Shown here piece after piece: positions 7,900 to 17,100 of a DNA stretch of 64,000 bases. Each line of letters starts with the position of its first letter. The stretch's first letter is position 1. This stretch comes from Chloroflexota bacterium (GTDB lineage Bacteria; Chloroflexota; Anaerolineae; Aggregatilineales; Phototrophicaceae), in the NCBI GenBank assembly GCA_026708115.1, contig JAPOVL010000051.1:33653-97652 (forward strand), written 5' to 3'. The notes beneath the pieces are model-generated. The model had not been told where the DNA came from. It saw only the letters and a program-made list of their open reading frames with translations, and ran no database searches. The translations under genes were made by a program, and so were the position numbers.

Positions 7900-8762
7900 T
7901 CTTCGGTCATTTCCTGCGCGATCTGTACAAGCGCTTGCCGGAGTGGGACCGGTCTGCCCGGCTGTCGCTCTATTTGGCGGTCATTCTTCTCATCGCCTTG
8001 CTGCTTGCTGGCTTTGTTGGTCCAGACGAGATCAAGTTGCCAGCTCGTCTGGGCGCGTTTGGATTGCTCCTGACGTTGCAATTGCTGATCTTATGGGCAA
8101 ATCGTCGCGCTATTTCGCCTTATCACGAAGCCCAGCAGCACTACATTCGCGGCGAATATGAGTCTGCGCGCGACTTGCTCGAGCCGGCCCTGGACTCGCA
8201 TCGAGGGTCTGCTGACGCGCTGGCGCTCTTGGGCAACTGTTACAGACAGTTGGGTCAATTTGATCGCGCCGAGCTTGCCATTGAGCGGGCGCTGCAAACC
8301 AAGCCAGACTATCATTACGCGCTATATGCGGCGGGCAAGCTCAACTTGGTCTTGGGCGACTATGCTCAAGCGAGCGAACTCATAGAGCGCGCTTGTTCAA
8401 TGGGGGCGCCCGAGGTCGTTTATTTCGATTTGGGCCAAGCATATTACTATCTGCGCGATCACGCGCGGGCGGCGGCATACCTTGGCAGATTCTGCAAGTT
8501 GTCCTTTGAGGAACCAGCCAAGACGATGCTGGCTATGCACTACCTCAAAACCTTGACCGACAGTCAGCCAGCATCGGCAGAGTTGATCCGCGAAAGCATA
8601 ATCTATTGGCAAGAAGAGGCCGCAAGATATCGGCGCACGGGTTACGGGACGGCAATCTTGAACGAGGTCAGGCTGTTGCAGGGGACTGCTGATGGTAGTG
8701 TACCTCCCAAAAGTCCCTCGGCGGCAGCGAATCGTCCGGATGCGCTCGCAGATAAACAGTAA
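7896..8762 (+). CDS. membrane protein with C-terminal TPR repeats
   Basis: 288 residues; its ATG overlaps the previous stop (ATGA). Membrane segments at about 23-42 and 50-67, then TPR units from about 75 (HYIRGEYESARDLLEPALDS, CYRQLGQFDRAELAIERALQ, LNLVLGDYAQASELIERACS, AYYYLRDHARAAAYLGRFCK) and a hydrophilic tail. Third member of the coupled trio. A hairpin (GCCTGC-TTGTG-GCAGGC, 8763-8779) starts at the stop codon but has no immediate T-run. Confidence 0.7.
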   Translation: MIFGHFLRDLYKRLPEWDRSARLSLYLAVILLIALLLAGFVGPDEIKLPARLGAFGLLLTLQLLILWANRRAISPYHEAQQHYIRGEYESARDLLEPALDSHRGSADALALLGNCYRQLGQFDRAELAIERALQTKPDYHYALYAAGKLNLVLGDYAQASELIERACSMGAPEVVYFDLGQAYYYLRDHARAAAYLGRFCKLSFEEPAKTMLAMHYLKTLTDSQPASAELIRESIIYWQEEAARYRRTGYGTAILNEVRLLQGTADGSVPPKSPSAAANRPDALADKQ

Positions 8763-9043
8763 GCCTGCTTGTGGCAGGCGCGACGCGGTTTTGGGTAAGG
8801 GGCTGGCCCAGCGAAAACGCTCAGCAAGCCTGAGCGCGAGCGCCGTTTTCACCCTATCGAAATCGCCGGCAGTAAGCCATAATTTCTGCGTTATTCGGAG
8901 CCCAAGGGGAGGTGGAAACGTGGTGTCGCTGCGCGAAGTGCTCGCACCGCGGGTCATTGCCATAGTGATGCGAACAAAGGGCTAGCAGTCCGATTCATTG
9001 CAAGTTGTCGATTCGTATCACTATCATGGAGAGAAAAGTCGTC
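8763..9043 (+). promoter_or_regulatory. structured intergenic region and possible leader of ileS
   Basis: 281 bases without a convincing gene. Besides the hairpin at the end of the TPR operon it contains a strong stem CGCTCAG-caagc-CTGAGCG (8818-8836) inside a GAAAA/TTTTC clamp (8813-8850). A second stem, CGTGGTG (8919-8925) with CACCGCG (8945-8951), sits inside AGCCC (8899-8903) / GGGCT (8979-8983). The bases around 8910-8955 recall parts of the T-box consensus, but they are split and the UGGN does not suit tRNA-Ile. A regulatory RNA is possible, not shown. Confidence 0.3.
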
Positions 9044-12000
9044 ATGTTTAGGGCAGTAAACTCGAAGATCAATAGCGAGAGCATCAACAAACTCGAACAG
9101 AAGCAATTGGATTTCTGGCGCTTCAACCGCGTCTTTGAGCGCACCACCGAAGGGCGCGAAGATGCTCCTCGATACGTGTTTTATGAAGGGCCGCCAACGG
9201 CGAACGGCAAGCCGGCAAGCCATCACGTCTTGGCGCGGGCTTTCAAGGATATGTTCCCGCGCTACAAGGTGATGAATGGATTTTATTGTCTGCGGCGGGG
9301 TGGCTGGGACACGCACGGCCTGCCGGTGGAAATCGCGGTTGAGAAGGAGCTCGGCTTCGACAACAAGAGCCAGATCGAAGAATACGGCATCGCGAAATTC
9401 AACGAAAACTGCCGTTCCACCGTCTTTCGACACATTATCGAATGGGAGAAGTTCACAGAGCGCATCGGCTTCTGGGTGAACATCGACGATGCTTATGTGA
9501 CATTCTCGAATGAATACATCGAAAGCGTCTGGTGGATCCTCAAGGAGTTTTGGAACAAGGGCTTGCTCTATCGCGGCTACAAAGTAGTGCCATATAGCCC
9601 CACCTCCGGCACACCCTTGAGCAGCCACGAGGTTTCGCTCGGCTACAAGACCATCGTTGATCCCAGCATATTTGTTCGCTTTCCGCTCAAGGACCAGCCG
9701 GGCGTTTATCTGTTGGCCTGGACGACTACGCCCTGGACCTTGCCGGCCAATGCCGCGCTGGCAGTTGGCGAGGACGTTGACTACGTACAGGTGGCAGGAC
9801 CCGCCTCGGATGGCGAGGGCGCCGAGCAGCTTATCCTGGCCGAAGCGCTCATGGAGAAGGTGCTGGACGGAGATATCGATTACAGAGTGGTGCGGCGTCT
9901 CAAGGGCAAGGACTTGCTAGGCTGGCACTATCATCCGCTTTATACCTTCTTGCCTGTGGAAAACGATTACGCCTACGTGGTGCCTGCGGACTACGTGAGC
10001 ACGGAAGACGGCACAGGCATCGTGCATACAGCGCCGGCTTATGGCGTGGACGACCTGGCGACGGGAAGAAAACACGACTTGCCGGTGCTGATCACGGTTG
10101 ACGAGACAGGCTGCTTTGTTGATGCCTGCGCCAATTTCCGCGGTATGTGGTTCAAGGATGCCGACAAGGAAATCATCGCGGATCTGATAGAACGCGGCTT
10201 GATGTACCGCAACGAGAAATATGAGCATACCTATCCGCACAACTGGCGCGATGATACGCCGCTGATGTACTTCGCGCGGGAGACCTGGTTCATCGACACG
10301 CTGAAATACAAACAGACGATGATTGATCTCAATCAGACCATAAACTGGGTGCCCGAGCACCTGAAGGACGGTCGCTTTGGCAACTGGCTGGAGGATCTCA
10401 AGGAGTGGTCCTTGGGGCGGGAGCGCTACTGGGGCACACCCTTGCCGGTCTGGGTTGACGACGAAACCGGGGAAATGCTCTGCGTCGGCAGCGTTGCGGA
10501 ATTGAGCGAACTTGCCGGGGAGGATTTGAGCGAGCTGGATTTGCACAGGCCCTATGTCGACGAAGTCAGTTTCGACAATCCCAGCGGGGCGGGCGGGACC
10601 ATGCGCCGCGTGCCGGAAGTGATCGACGTCTGGTTCGACAGCGGCGCCATGCAGGTAGCGCAGTGGGCCTATCCCCAGAAGAACAGGGATTTGCTTGAAG
10701 AACAGCATCCGGCGGATTACATCTGTGAAGCCGTCGACCAAACGCGCGGCTGGTTCTATAGCCTGCACGCGATCGGCGCCATGTTGTTCGATTCAGTTGC
10801 CTTCAAGAACGTCATCTCGCTTGGGCACATCCTCGACGAAAAGGGGCAAAAGATGTCGACGAGCAAAGGCAATGTCGTCGACCCCTGGGAGGTGCTGGAA
10901 GAAGCTGGCGCAGATGCCTTTCGCTGGTATCTCTATACATCCGGGCCGCCGGGCGAACCGCGTCGTTTTTCCAAAAACCTAGTGAGCGAGGTCATCAAGA
11001 AGTTTTGGTCCACGTTGTGGAATACCTACAGCTTCTTCGTCACGTACGCCAACATAGACTCGTGGACACCGGCGATGAAGGCGCCCGAGCCTGCCGAACG
11101 AGAATTGCTGGATCGCTGGGTCTTGGCAGAATTGCACAGTCTGATCAAGACCGTGACCGATGCCTTTGAAGACTATGACGCCGTAGCCGCCACGCGTCCC
11201 GTCGAAGAGTTTGTAGAGCGACTGAGCAATTGGTACGTTCGGCTGAGCCGGGAACGCTTTTGGAAAAGCGATGTGGACGCGAGCAAACGCTCGGCTTATG
11301 CGACTTTGTACGAGGTGCTGACGACCTTGGCGAAATTGCTGGCTCCGACGATGCCATTCTTGAGCGAAGAGCTGTATCGCAATCTGGTAGGCGAGCAAGA
11401 GGGCTCTACGGAAGACAGCGTGCATTTGTCTTCCTGGCCGCATTGCGATGAATCGTTGATCATCGACGAGCTGATATCGGAAATGGCGCTGGTACAGCGC
11501 TTGGTGAGCTTGGGATTGTCAGCGCGCAATGCAGCGCAAATAGGCGTTCGGCAACCTTTGGCCAGCGCCCAATTCGCGACTCGCGACATAGCGGAGACGG
11601 AGACAATTGAGCGTTACGCCGAGTTAATCAAGAGCGAGTTGAATTTGAAAGATATCAAGGTCATGGGCGCGGACGATGTGGATCGCTACGCGGCGGCCAA
11701 TGTCTACAGCCTCAATCCATTGCCGCGTTTTCTGGGTCCCAAATTCGGCAAGGACTTCAAGGCGCTACAGTCGGCGCTCAAGTTTGGCGAACAGGACTAT
11801 GTGCGACCCTTTGCCGAGCGCCTGCTAGCTGGGGAAGACATCAGCGTCGAGCTCGAGGGCAAGACCTATGACATCGCCAATGCCGAATGCGAGGTCAAGG
11901 TCACGGTCGAGACCCCGGAAGGCGCGATAGAAGACGGTGGGTATATGGTGGTCCTGGATACGCGTTTGTCCTCCGACCTGGTAGAAGAAGGGCTGGCGCG

Positions 12001-12247
12001 AGAGTTGGTCAGACGTATCCAGAACTTGCGCAAGGTGGCGGATTTCGAATTGGACGACCGCATCAGCATTGTATATTGTGACGCCTCGGACGCCATAGAC
12101 GCCGTCATGCAACTCTTCAGTGGTTACATCACCCAAGAGACCTTGGCAGACGATTTGCAGCCGGGGACTCCCTCAGGCGATTTCGTCAGCGAAAGCGTGG
12201 AAATCAAGGGTGAAACGCTTACAATCGGTGTTAGACTATACGGCTGA
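9044..12247 (+). CDS. ileS: isoleucyl-tRNA synthetase
   Basis: Class I synthetase charging tRNA(Ile), 1067 residues. The HIGH-type motif lies in PTANGKPASHHVLAR (51-65): the usual G-I-H-H of many type-2 enzymes is A-S-H-H. GGWDTHGLPVE follows, and KMSTS is at 603-607. The gross plan (Rossmann core, CP1 editing domain, anticodon-binding domain, long C-terminal domain without an obvious zinc finger) fits the eukaryote-like type-2 IleS. An open frame begins at a TTG at 9005, but homology starts with MFRAVNSK, so I choose the ATG at 9044, with GGAGAG about ten bases upstream. Confidence 0.95.
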   Translation: MFRAVNSKINSESINKLEQKQLDFWRFNRVFERTTEGREDAPRYVFYEGPPTANGKPASHHVLARAFKDMFPRYKVMNGFYCLRRGGWDTHGLPVEIAVEKELGFDNKSQIEEYGIAKFNENCRSTVFRHIIEWEKFTERIGFWVNIDDAYVTFSNEYIESVWWILKEFWNKGLLYRGYKVVPYSPTSGTPLSSHEVSLGYKTIVDPSIFVRFPLKDQPGVYLLAWTTTPWTLPANAALAVGEDVDYVQVAGPASDGEGAEQLILAEALMEKVLDGDIDYRVVRRLKGKDLLGWHYHPLYTFLPVENDYAYVVPADYVSTEDGTGIVHTAPAYGVDDLATGRKHDLPVLITVDETGCFVDACANFRGMWFKDADKEIIADLIERGLMYRNEKYEHTYPHNWRDDTPLMYFARETWFIDTLKYKQTMIDLNQTINWVPEHLKDGRFGNWLEDLKEWSLGRERYWGTPLPVWVDDETGEMLCVGSVAELSELAGEDLSELDLHRPYVDEVSFDNPSGAGGTMRRVPEVIDVWFDSGAMQVAQWAYPQKNRDLLEEQHPADYICEAVDQTRGWFYSLHAIGAMLFDSVAFKNVISLGHILDEKGQKMSTSKGNVVDPWEVLEEAGADAFRWYLYTSGPPGEPRRFSKNLVSEVIKKFWSTLWNTYSFFVTYANIDSWTPAMKAPEPAERELLDRWVLAELHSLIKTVTDAFEDYDAVAATRPVEEFVERLSNWYVRLSRERFWKSDVDASKRSAYATLYEVLTTLAKLLAPTMPFLSEELYRNLVGEQEGSTEDSVHLSSWPHCDESLIIDELISEMALVQRLVSLGLSARNAAQIGVRQPLASAQFATRDIAETETIERYAELIKSELNLKDIKVMGADDVDRYAAANVYSLNPLPRFLGPKFGKDFKALQSALKFGEQDYVRPFAERLLAGEDISVELEGKTYDIANAECEVKVTVETPEGAIEDGGYMVVLDTRLSSDLVEEGLARELVRRIQNLRKVADFELDDRISIVYCDASDAIDAVMQLFSGYITQETLADDLQPGTPSGDFVSESVEIKGETLTIGVRLYG

Positions 12248-12274
12248 ATTGGCATATTTGGCTAAGCAAGGCCT

Positions 12275-12311
12275 TAGGGAGACGGTACAAGCAGCGTTCT
12301 CCCTATCTTTT
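12275..12311 (+). terminator. probable rho-independent terminator of ileS
   Basis: TAGGGAGA (12275-12282) pairs with TCTCCCTA (12298-12305), loop of 15 bases, followed by TCTTTT. It lies 28 bases after the ileS stop. Confidence 0.55.
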
Positions 12312-12435
12312 CGGCTGGCAATATGTTAAGTTATTGGTTATAAGGTACAAATTGGTACCGCCGATTTGTTGTTTCTGCCAATGAGATATTGGTAAGAGGC
12401 TATTTGGCTTTGTTCACGCTTGTAGGAATCTAGCC

Positions 12436-14091
12436 ATGTCAGATAAAAACACCGCTTCAATTCAGTCCTTGCTTAGGTATTCTTTACCATTGGGCGCGAG
12501 CATTGTAGCCGGCGACCCGGAAACGCAAGTGAATTGGTCGGTCACTATTCGCGCGCAACCTCCCGTCTTCCCTGACATTTACGGTGGGGAGCTGGCGCTG
12601 GTATCTATGGACGTCTTGCGCAGTTTCGATGATCGGCTGCGTTTGGCAGGTGTGATTCGTCTCTTGTCAGATATCGGCGTCAAAGCGGTACTCGCGACGG
12701 GCGAAACCAGCCAGAGCGCTAAAGATGCCGCTAACGAATGCGGGACGGTTTTGGTATCAGTGCCCCTAGATACCAGCTTGACGACCGTTGAGCGCGCAGT
12801 AAATTCTCTGCTATTGAACCAATCTGCGCGTCTGACGGAGAGAGCGATCGAGATCCAACGGCAATTGACGCGCTTGGCTGCCGAGAATCGTGATCTTGGC
12901 AGCCTCTTGCAAGTTATGTCACGATCGACGGGAAAGCCCATTGTCATTCACGACGATGCTGGTCTGATGATTTCCCAGGTCTATCCCAATATTGGCCGCC
13001 GCAGCTCAAACGGCCGCTATCCGCCCGCAGAATTGCCCTTGGGGGATTTCCAAACCTGGTTGAGCCAAGAAGCGCCCTCCAGCCAAGGTGTGATCACCCA
13101 AAGCCCCTTGGGCTTTACCACGGTGCTAAAGGTGGAAAAGCGCGTGGCGGGTTATCTTTCGCTGGTGGATCAAAAGAGCGACCTGGATGAATTCGGCCGC
13201 TTGGTCTTGGTCTATGGCGCCGACGTTTGCGCGATAGAAATGGCCAAGAACCGCGCCATCGCTTCGGCCGTTGAGCAGGCGCGAGGCGACTGGATACAGA
13301 TGTGGCTGAGTGGTACGCCGGCAGACGACGACTTGTTGCGTACACGCGCGCAGCAGGCGGGCTTCCAGCCCGGCTCCAGCTTCGTTGTGTCCGTGTTCCG
13401 CGCGATCACGCAGTCCGGCCAGTCGCTTTCCCTGGAAACACTGATTTCGCTGGTACGCGATGATATGTCGCGCCGCCAGCTCAACGGGGCAGTTGGACAA
13501 TATGTGGATGCGATTGTGGCCTTGTATCCGCTGGACGAAGATGATGCTGCGGGATTGTCGAGAACGCGTACAACAATCGAAAATGTACGCGGGCAAATCT
13601 CCAGCCGCCTTGCGAATGGCTTGATTGCGGCGGGCATAAGTCGTCGCGCGACGGGGCTTTCCATGTTGCGGGACGCCTACCGCGAGGCCAAGGACGCTGT
13701 TGGCATTTCCTACCAGCTTAGCGACCGCGATACGACGACATTCTACGGCGATCTGAAATTGTTTCAGCTGCTTCTGGCGTTGAAGGAACGGAACCTGGAC
13801 AATCTTCATCAGTTCTACGACGATGCCTTGGGTCCGCTAGTTGAGCATGACAAACGCAAACAAAGCGACCTGATCCGGACCTTGAGCGGATTCTTTGAAG
13901 CGAACGGGAATCTGGCGAAGGCGGCGCAAGCCCTTGATGTGCACCGCAATACCTTGGTCTATCGGCTGGAGCGGATAGCCGAGCTCACTAAATTGGACCT
14001 GGACGACTCGGACAATCGACTAATCTTGCATTTGGCGCTCAAAACCCAGCGCGTGTTGGCAACGATTCCCGGGCAGGGATCGACTGCATGA
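12436..14091 (+). CDS. PucR-family transcriptional regulator
   Basis: 551 residues. An N-terminal PucR-type domain covers about 1-125 (LLRYSLPLGASIVAGD...VNWSVTI), a GAF-like central part about 140-280, a GGDEF-like/CdaR spacer follows, and a C-terminal PucR helix-turn-helix lies at about 478-515 (GFFEANGNLAKAAQALDVHRNTLVYRLERI is the classic pattern). Members usually activate purine, proline or other nitrogen-compound genes. It is convergent with gltB and shares a bidirectional terminator with it; a second PucR paralogue lies on the other side of gltB. The upstream region has a short GGTAC...GTACC inverted repeat at 12344-12359. Confidence 0.85.
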   Translation: MSDKNTASIQSLLRYSLPLGASIVAGDPETQVNWSVTIRAQPPVFPDIYGGELALVSMDVLRSFDDRLRLAGVIRLLSDIGVKAVLATGETSQSAKDAANECGTVLVSVPLDTSLTTVERAVNSLLLNQSARLTERAIEIQRQLTRLAAENRDLGSLLQVMSRSTGKPIVIHDDAGLMISQVYPNIGRRSSNGRYPPAELPLGDFQTWLSQEAPSSQGVITQSPLGFTTVLKVEKRVAGYLSLVDQKSDLDEFGRLVLVYGADVCAIEMAKNRAIASAVEQARGDWIQMWLSGTPADDDLLRTRAQQAGFQPGSSFVVSVFRAITQSGQSLSLETLISLVRDDMSRRQLNGAVGQYVDAIVALYPLDEDDAAGLSRTRTTIENVRGQISSRLANGLIAAGISRRATGLSMLRDAYREAKDAVGISYQLSDRDTTTFYGDLKLFQLLLALKERNLDNLHQFYDDALGPLVEHDKRKQSDLIRTLSGFFEANGNLAKAAQALDVHRNTLVYRLERIAELTKLDLDDSDNRLILHLALKTQRVLATIPGQGSTA

Positions 14092-14120
14092 GCAACATGT
14101 TTGAGCATTTGTCATGATGG

Positions 14121-14157
14121 AAAGCTGCCGGCATGCACACCGGCAGCTTTTGATTTG
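14121..14157. terminator. bidirectional rho-independent terminator
   Basis: Perfect 11-bp stem AAAGCTGCCGG (14121-14131) / CCGGCAGCTTT (14140-14150) with an 8-base loop; the A and T ends serve both strands. It sits between the convergent pucR-like gene and gltB. Confidence 0.85.
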
Positions 14158-14158
14158 A

Positions 14159-17100
14159 CTAGCTTTCGTTGATGATTTTGCGCGCGACTGGCGGCGCGAT
14201 CTTCACGAAGTGGTCTTCGGGGCGCTTCAGCAGGGCATAGAGCGGCTCTGCGGCCTGCGACTGATGATTCTCCTCGAGCGTACGGATATAGGCATTCAAG
14301 AGTTCGCGCACATCCTGATGTCCCTCGTCGTCCAAGGGCTGCACCTCGACCACAGATCCGGAAGCGATACGGCGTCTGATCGCGTCGACAGTCAGATTCA
14401 TTGCCGGCTGAACGCGTTGATATACGACACCACCGGTCATGCCGGCGCACATCCAGGGTCCGGGGTCGCCCAAGACGACCGCGCGTCCGGATGTCATATA
14501 CTCGAAGGCATAGCCCTTTAGGTTGGCGCGCGCGCCTAAACCGCCGAGTCCGTCCTGCAATGGTTCGGTGATTTCGCCTCCAAACACCACGTCGGCGCCG
14601 CTCATGCGGATGCAGGCTCGCGTATCGGCGTTGCCTTGCACGATAAAAAGGCCGCCTTGCGCGCCATAGGCGAAGCTCTTGCCGACCGAGCCGTCCAAAC
14701 GACGCCCATTATGATTCAAGCCTTTCAAAATGGAGATCTTGCTGCCTACGGCGCATTTGCCCACGCCATCCTGCGCGCCGCCTTCGACCAGGACGTTAAC
14801 CGGGTCATCCAGGAACGCGGCCAGGCCGTTACCGGGAATCGCCGAATTACTGAAGCTAAGATTAATGGCGCGTATCCGGTCGCCGTGTGGAACGGACTTG
14901 CGCTGGATGGCCCCAGCGAGATGCGTACCCAGGGCGCGGTCCATCGCCATGACTTGCTCATCGTCATAGGTCAGTTCGTATTCCCCCTTGCTGACGTACT
15001 CGGCAACGATATCGGTTATTTGCTTGCTGACGGTGTTGCGCGGCCGTGTGACACGACGCCCGCCGGGCTGCGCGCGATCTTTTTGCACGCTCGGCACCGA
15101 ACGAAGCAAGTCGGTCAGGTCGATCCGGTCGTGGTGCGAGCGCTGTACCAGCAAGTCGGCGCGACCGACGATATCTTGCAAGTTGCTGATGCCCATCTTC
15201 GCCAGCCACTTGCGGATGTCATCGCCCAGGGCGTCAAACATGGTGACGATGCTCTCGGCCGATCCGCGTTCCTCAAAGGGGCGGAATGCCTTGAAATTGC
15301 GCTTTTCAGCTTCTTCCTTGGTTTTGACATGAGTGGTAATGCCGACGTGGCAGGTTCCGTCGTGGCAGCCGCGGCAAATGGTGCAGCCGACCGCTACCAT
15401 TGCCAGCGTGGCGAAGCCCACGCGATTTGCGCCCAGGCAGACCATCTTTATCACATCGCGGCCGCTTTTCATGCCGCCGTCAACCCAGATCTCCACATCG
15501 TCGCGCAGTCCACTATGGATCAGATGACGATGCGCCATCCAAACACCGATTTCGGCGGGCAAGCCAACGTGGCGCAAGGCGTGCGCGCGCGCGGCGCCGG
15601 TACTGCCCGTATATCCCGTGATAGTGATGATGTCGGCGCCTGCCTTGGCGACGCCAACTGCGATAATGCCGATGCCGGGCACCACTGGCAGCTTGACCGA
15701 AACTTTGGCGTGCGGATTCGCGGTCTTGAGTTCATCGATCAATTGCGCCAAGTCTTCAATTGAGTACAAATCGTGATTGTTGCTGGGAGAGATCAAGCCG
15801 ATACCCGGCGTTGTGCTGCGGACGGCGGCAATCTGCTCGGTAACCTTGTAGCCGGGCAGGTGACCGCCTTCGCCCGGTTTCGCCCCTTGTCCGATTTTGA
15901 TCTCGATATAGTCGGCACTGTTCAAGAAGGCGATGTTGACGCCAAAACGGCCCGAGGCCACTTGTTGCCCGCGATTGCGAGGATACTTGCCCAGCAAGTC
16001 GTGAATCTCGCCACCTTCGCCGTTCATACAGATAATGTTGAGTTGGTGAGCCGCTTCAAAATAGGAGCGATAGGCTAGTTCACCCTGCGACCCAAAGGAC
16101 ATGGCGCTGATCAAGACAGGCATGTCATAGCCCTTGATGCTGATATCAACATCGTCCGGGTTTAGCGGCGTCGAGCTCTCTTTCAATGACATAATGTGCC
16201 TGATTGACACCGGCATGCGGTCTTCCAGACTCATGAGCGTGTCGGTGTAATCTTCGAATGTCAATTCACCGTGAGCGACCGCCTCGGCTTTCTTCCACAT
16301 CTTGGGATAGAAGCGCTCCGGGTTCTTCAAGCGCGCGCGCACCTCGCCGCGAAATTCTTTGGCGCGCTCTTCGGCGTCGTTCGTCAGCGCAGTCCAGGTT
16401 AAGCCGCGGCCGGTCGAGCCGAAGTAATTCGGCGTTCCCAGCAAGTTGACCAGGTTCTTGGACAGACCGATCGAACTGAAGCTATGACCGTATCCGCGCA
16501 ATTCGTGACAGCCTACGGTGGACGTGATCTTCTGGAGCGCGGCATGGATCGCCTTCAGCGAATTGCCGAGATATGTTTTGATGTGGTCATCTGTCAGCGG
16601 ATTCTTGCTGCCGCGCGGGGCAGTGCCCAAACAGACGGCGTACATGGCATAGGGCAATATGGCGTTCGCGCCCAGGCTGAGGCAAATTGACAAGTCATGC
16701 ATGTCGCGCAGCGCGCCCGAGCGAACCACCAATCCAACCCGTCTGCGCAGGTTGGGTGAATGGTCCGCCAATCTCAAGGCTTTGTCCACGGCAGCAGTCG
16801 CCAACAATGGATCGATGAACAATTCCTCGCCCGACGCCACCTTGTTGTCGTCGAGAATGATGCATTGAACGCCGGCCAGTACATCTTCAACCGCGCGCCC
16901 CTGAAGCATTTCGATGGCTTGGTCGATTGACATGTCTGCCGGGCAGCCCATTGAAAGGAAGCTGACACGATCTTCAAAGACATCGGCAAGATCCTGGATC
17001 ATCATGGTGCCGTATTGCGATGCGATATCGCGGAGCAGCGCCGTATCTTCGAAGTCGGGTATTGATTCAAGCAGAAGGGGGATTTCCAGGCGGATCAAGG

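Noticed and set aside
8899..8983. Canonical T-box riboswitch before ileS
   Set aside because: The consensus is split and the bulge would not pair with the tRNA-Ile end; kept only as a weak structured-leader finding.
14636..15763. 375-codon plus-strand ORF inside gltB
   Set aside because: Antisense shadow of the conserved FMN domain region; no ribosome binding site and no family resemblance.
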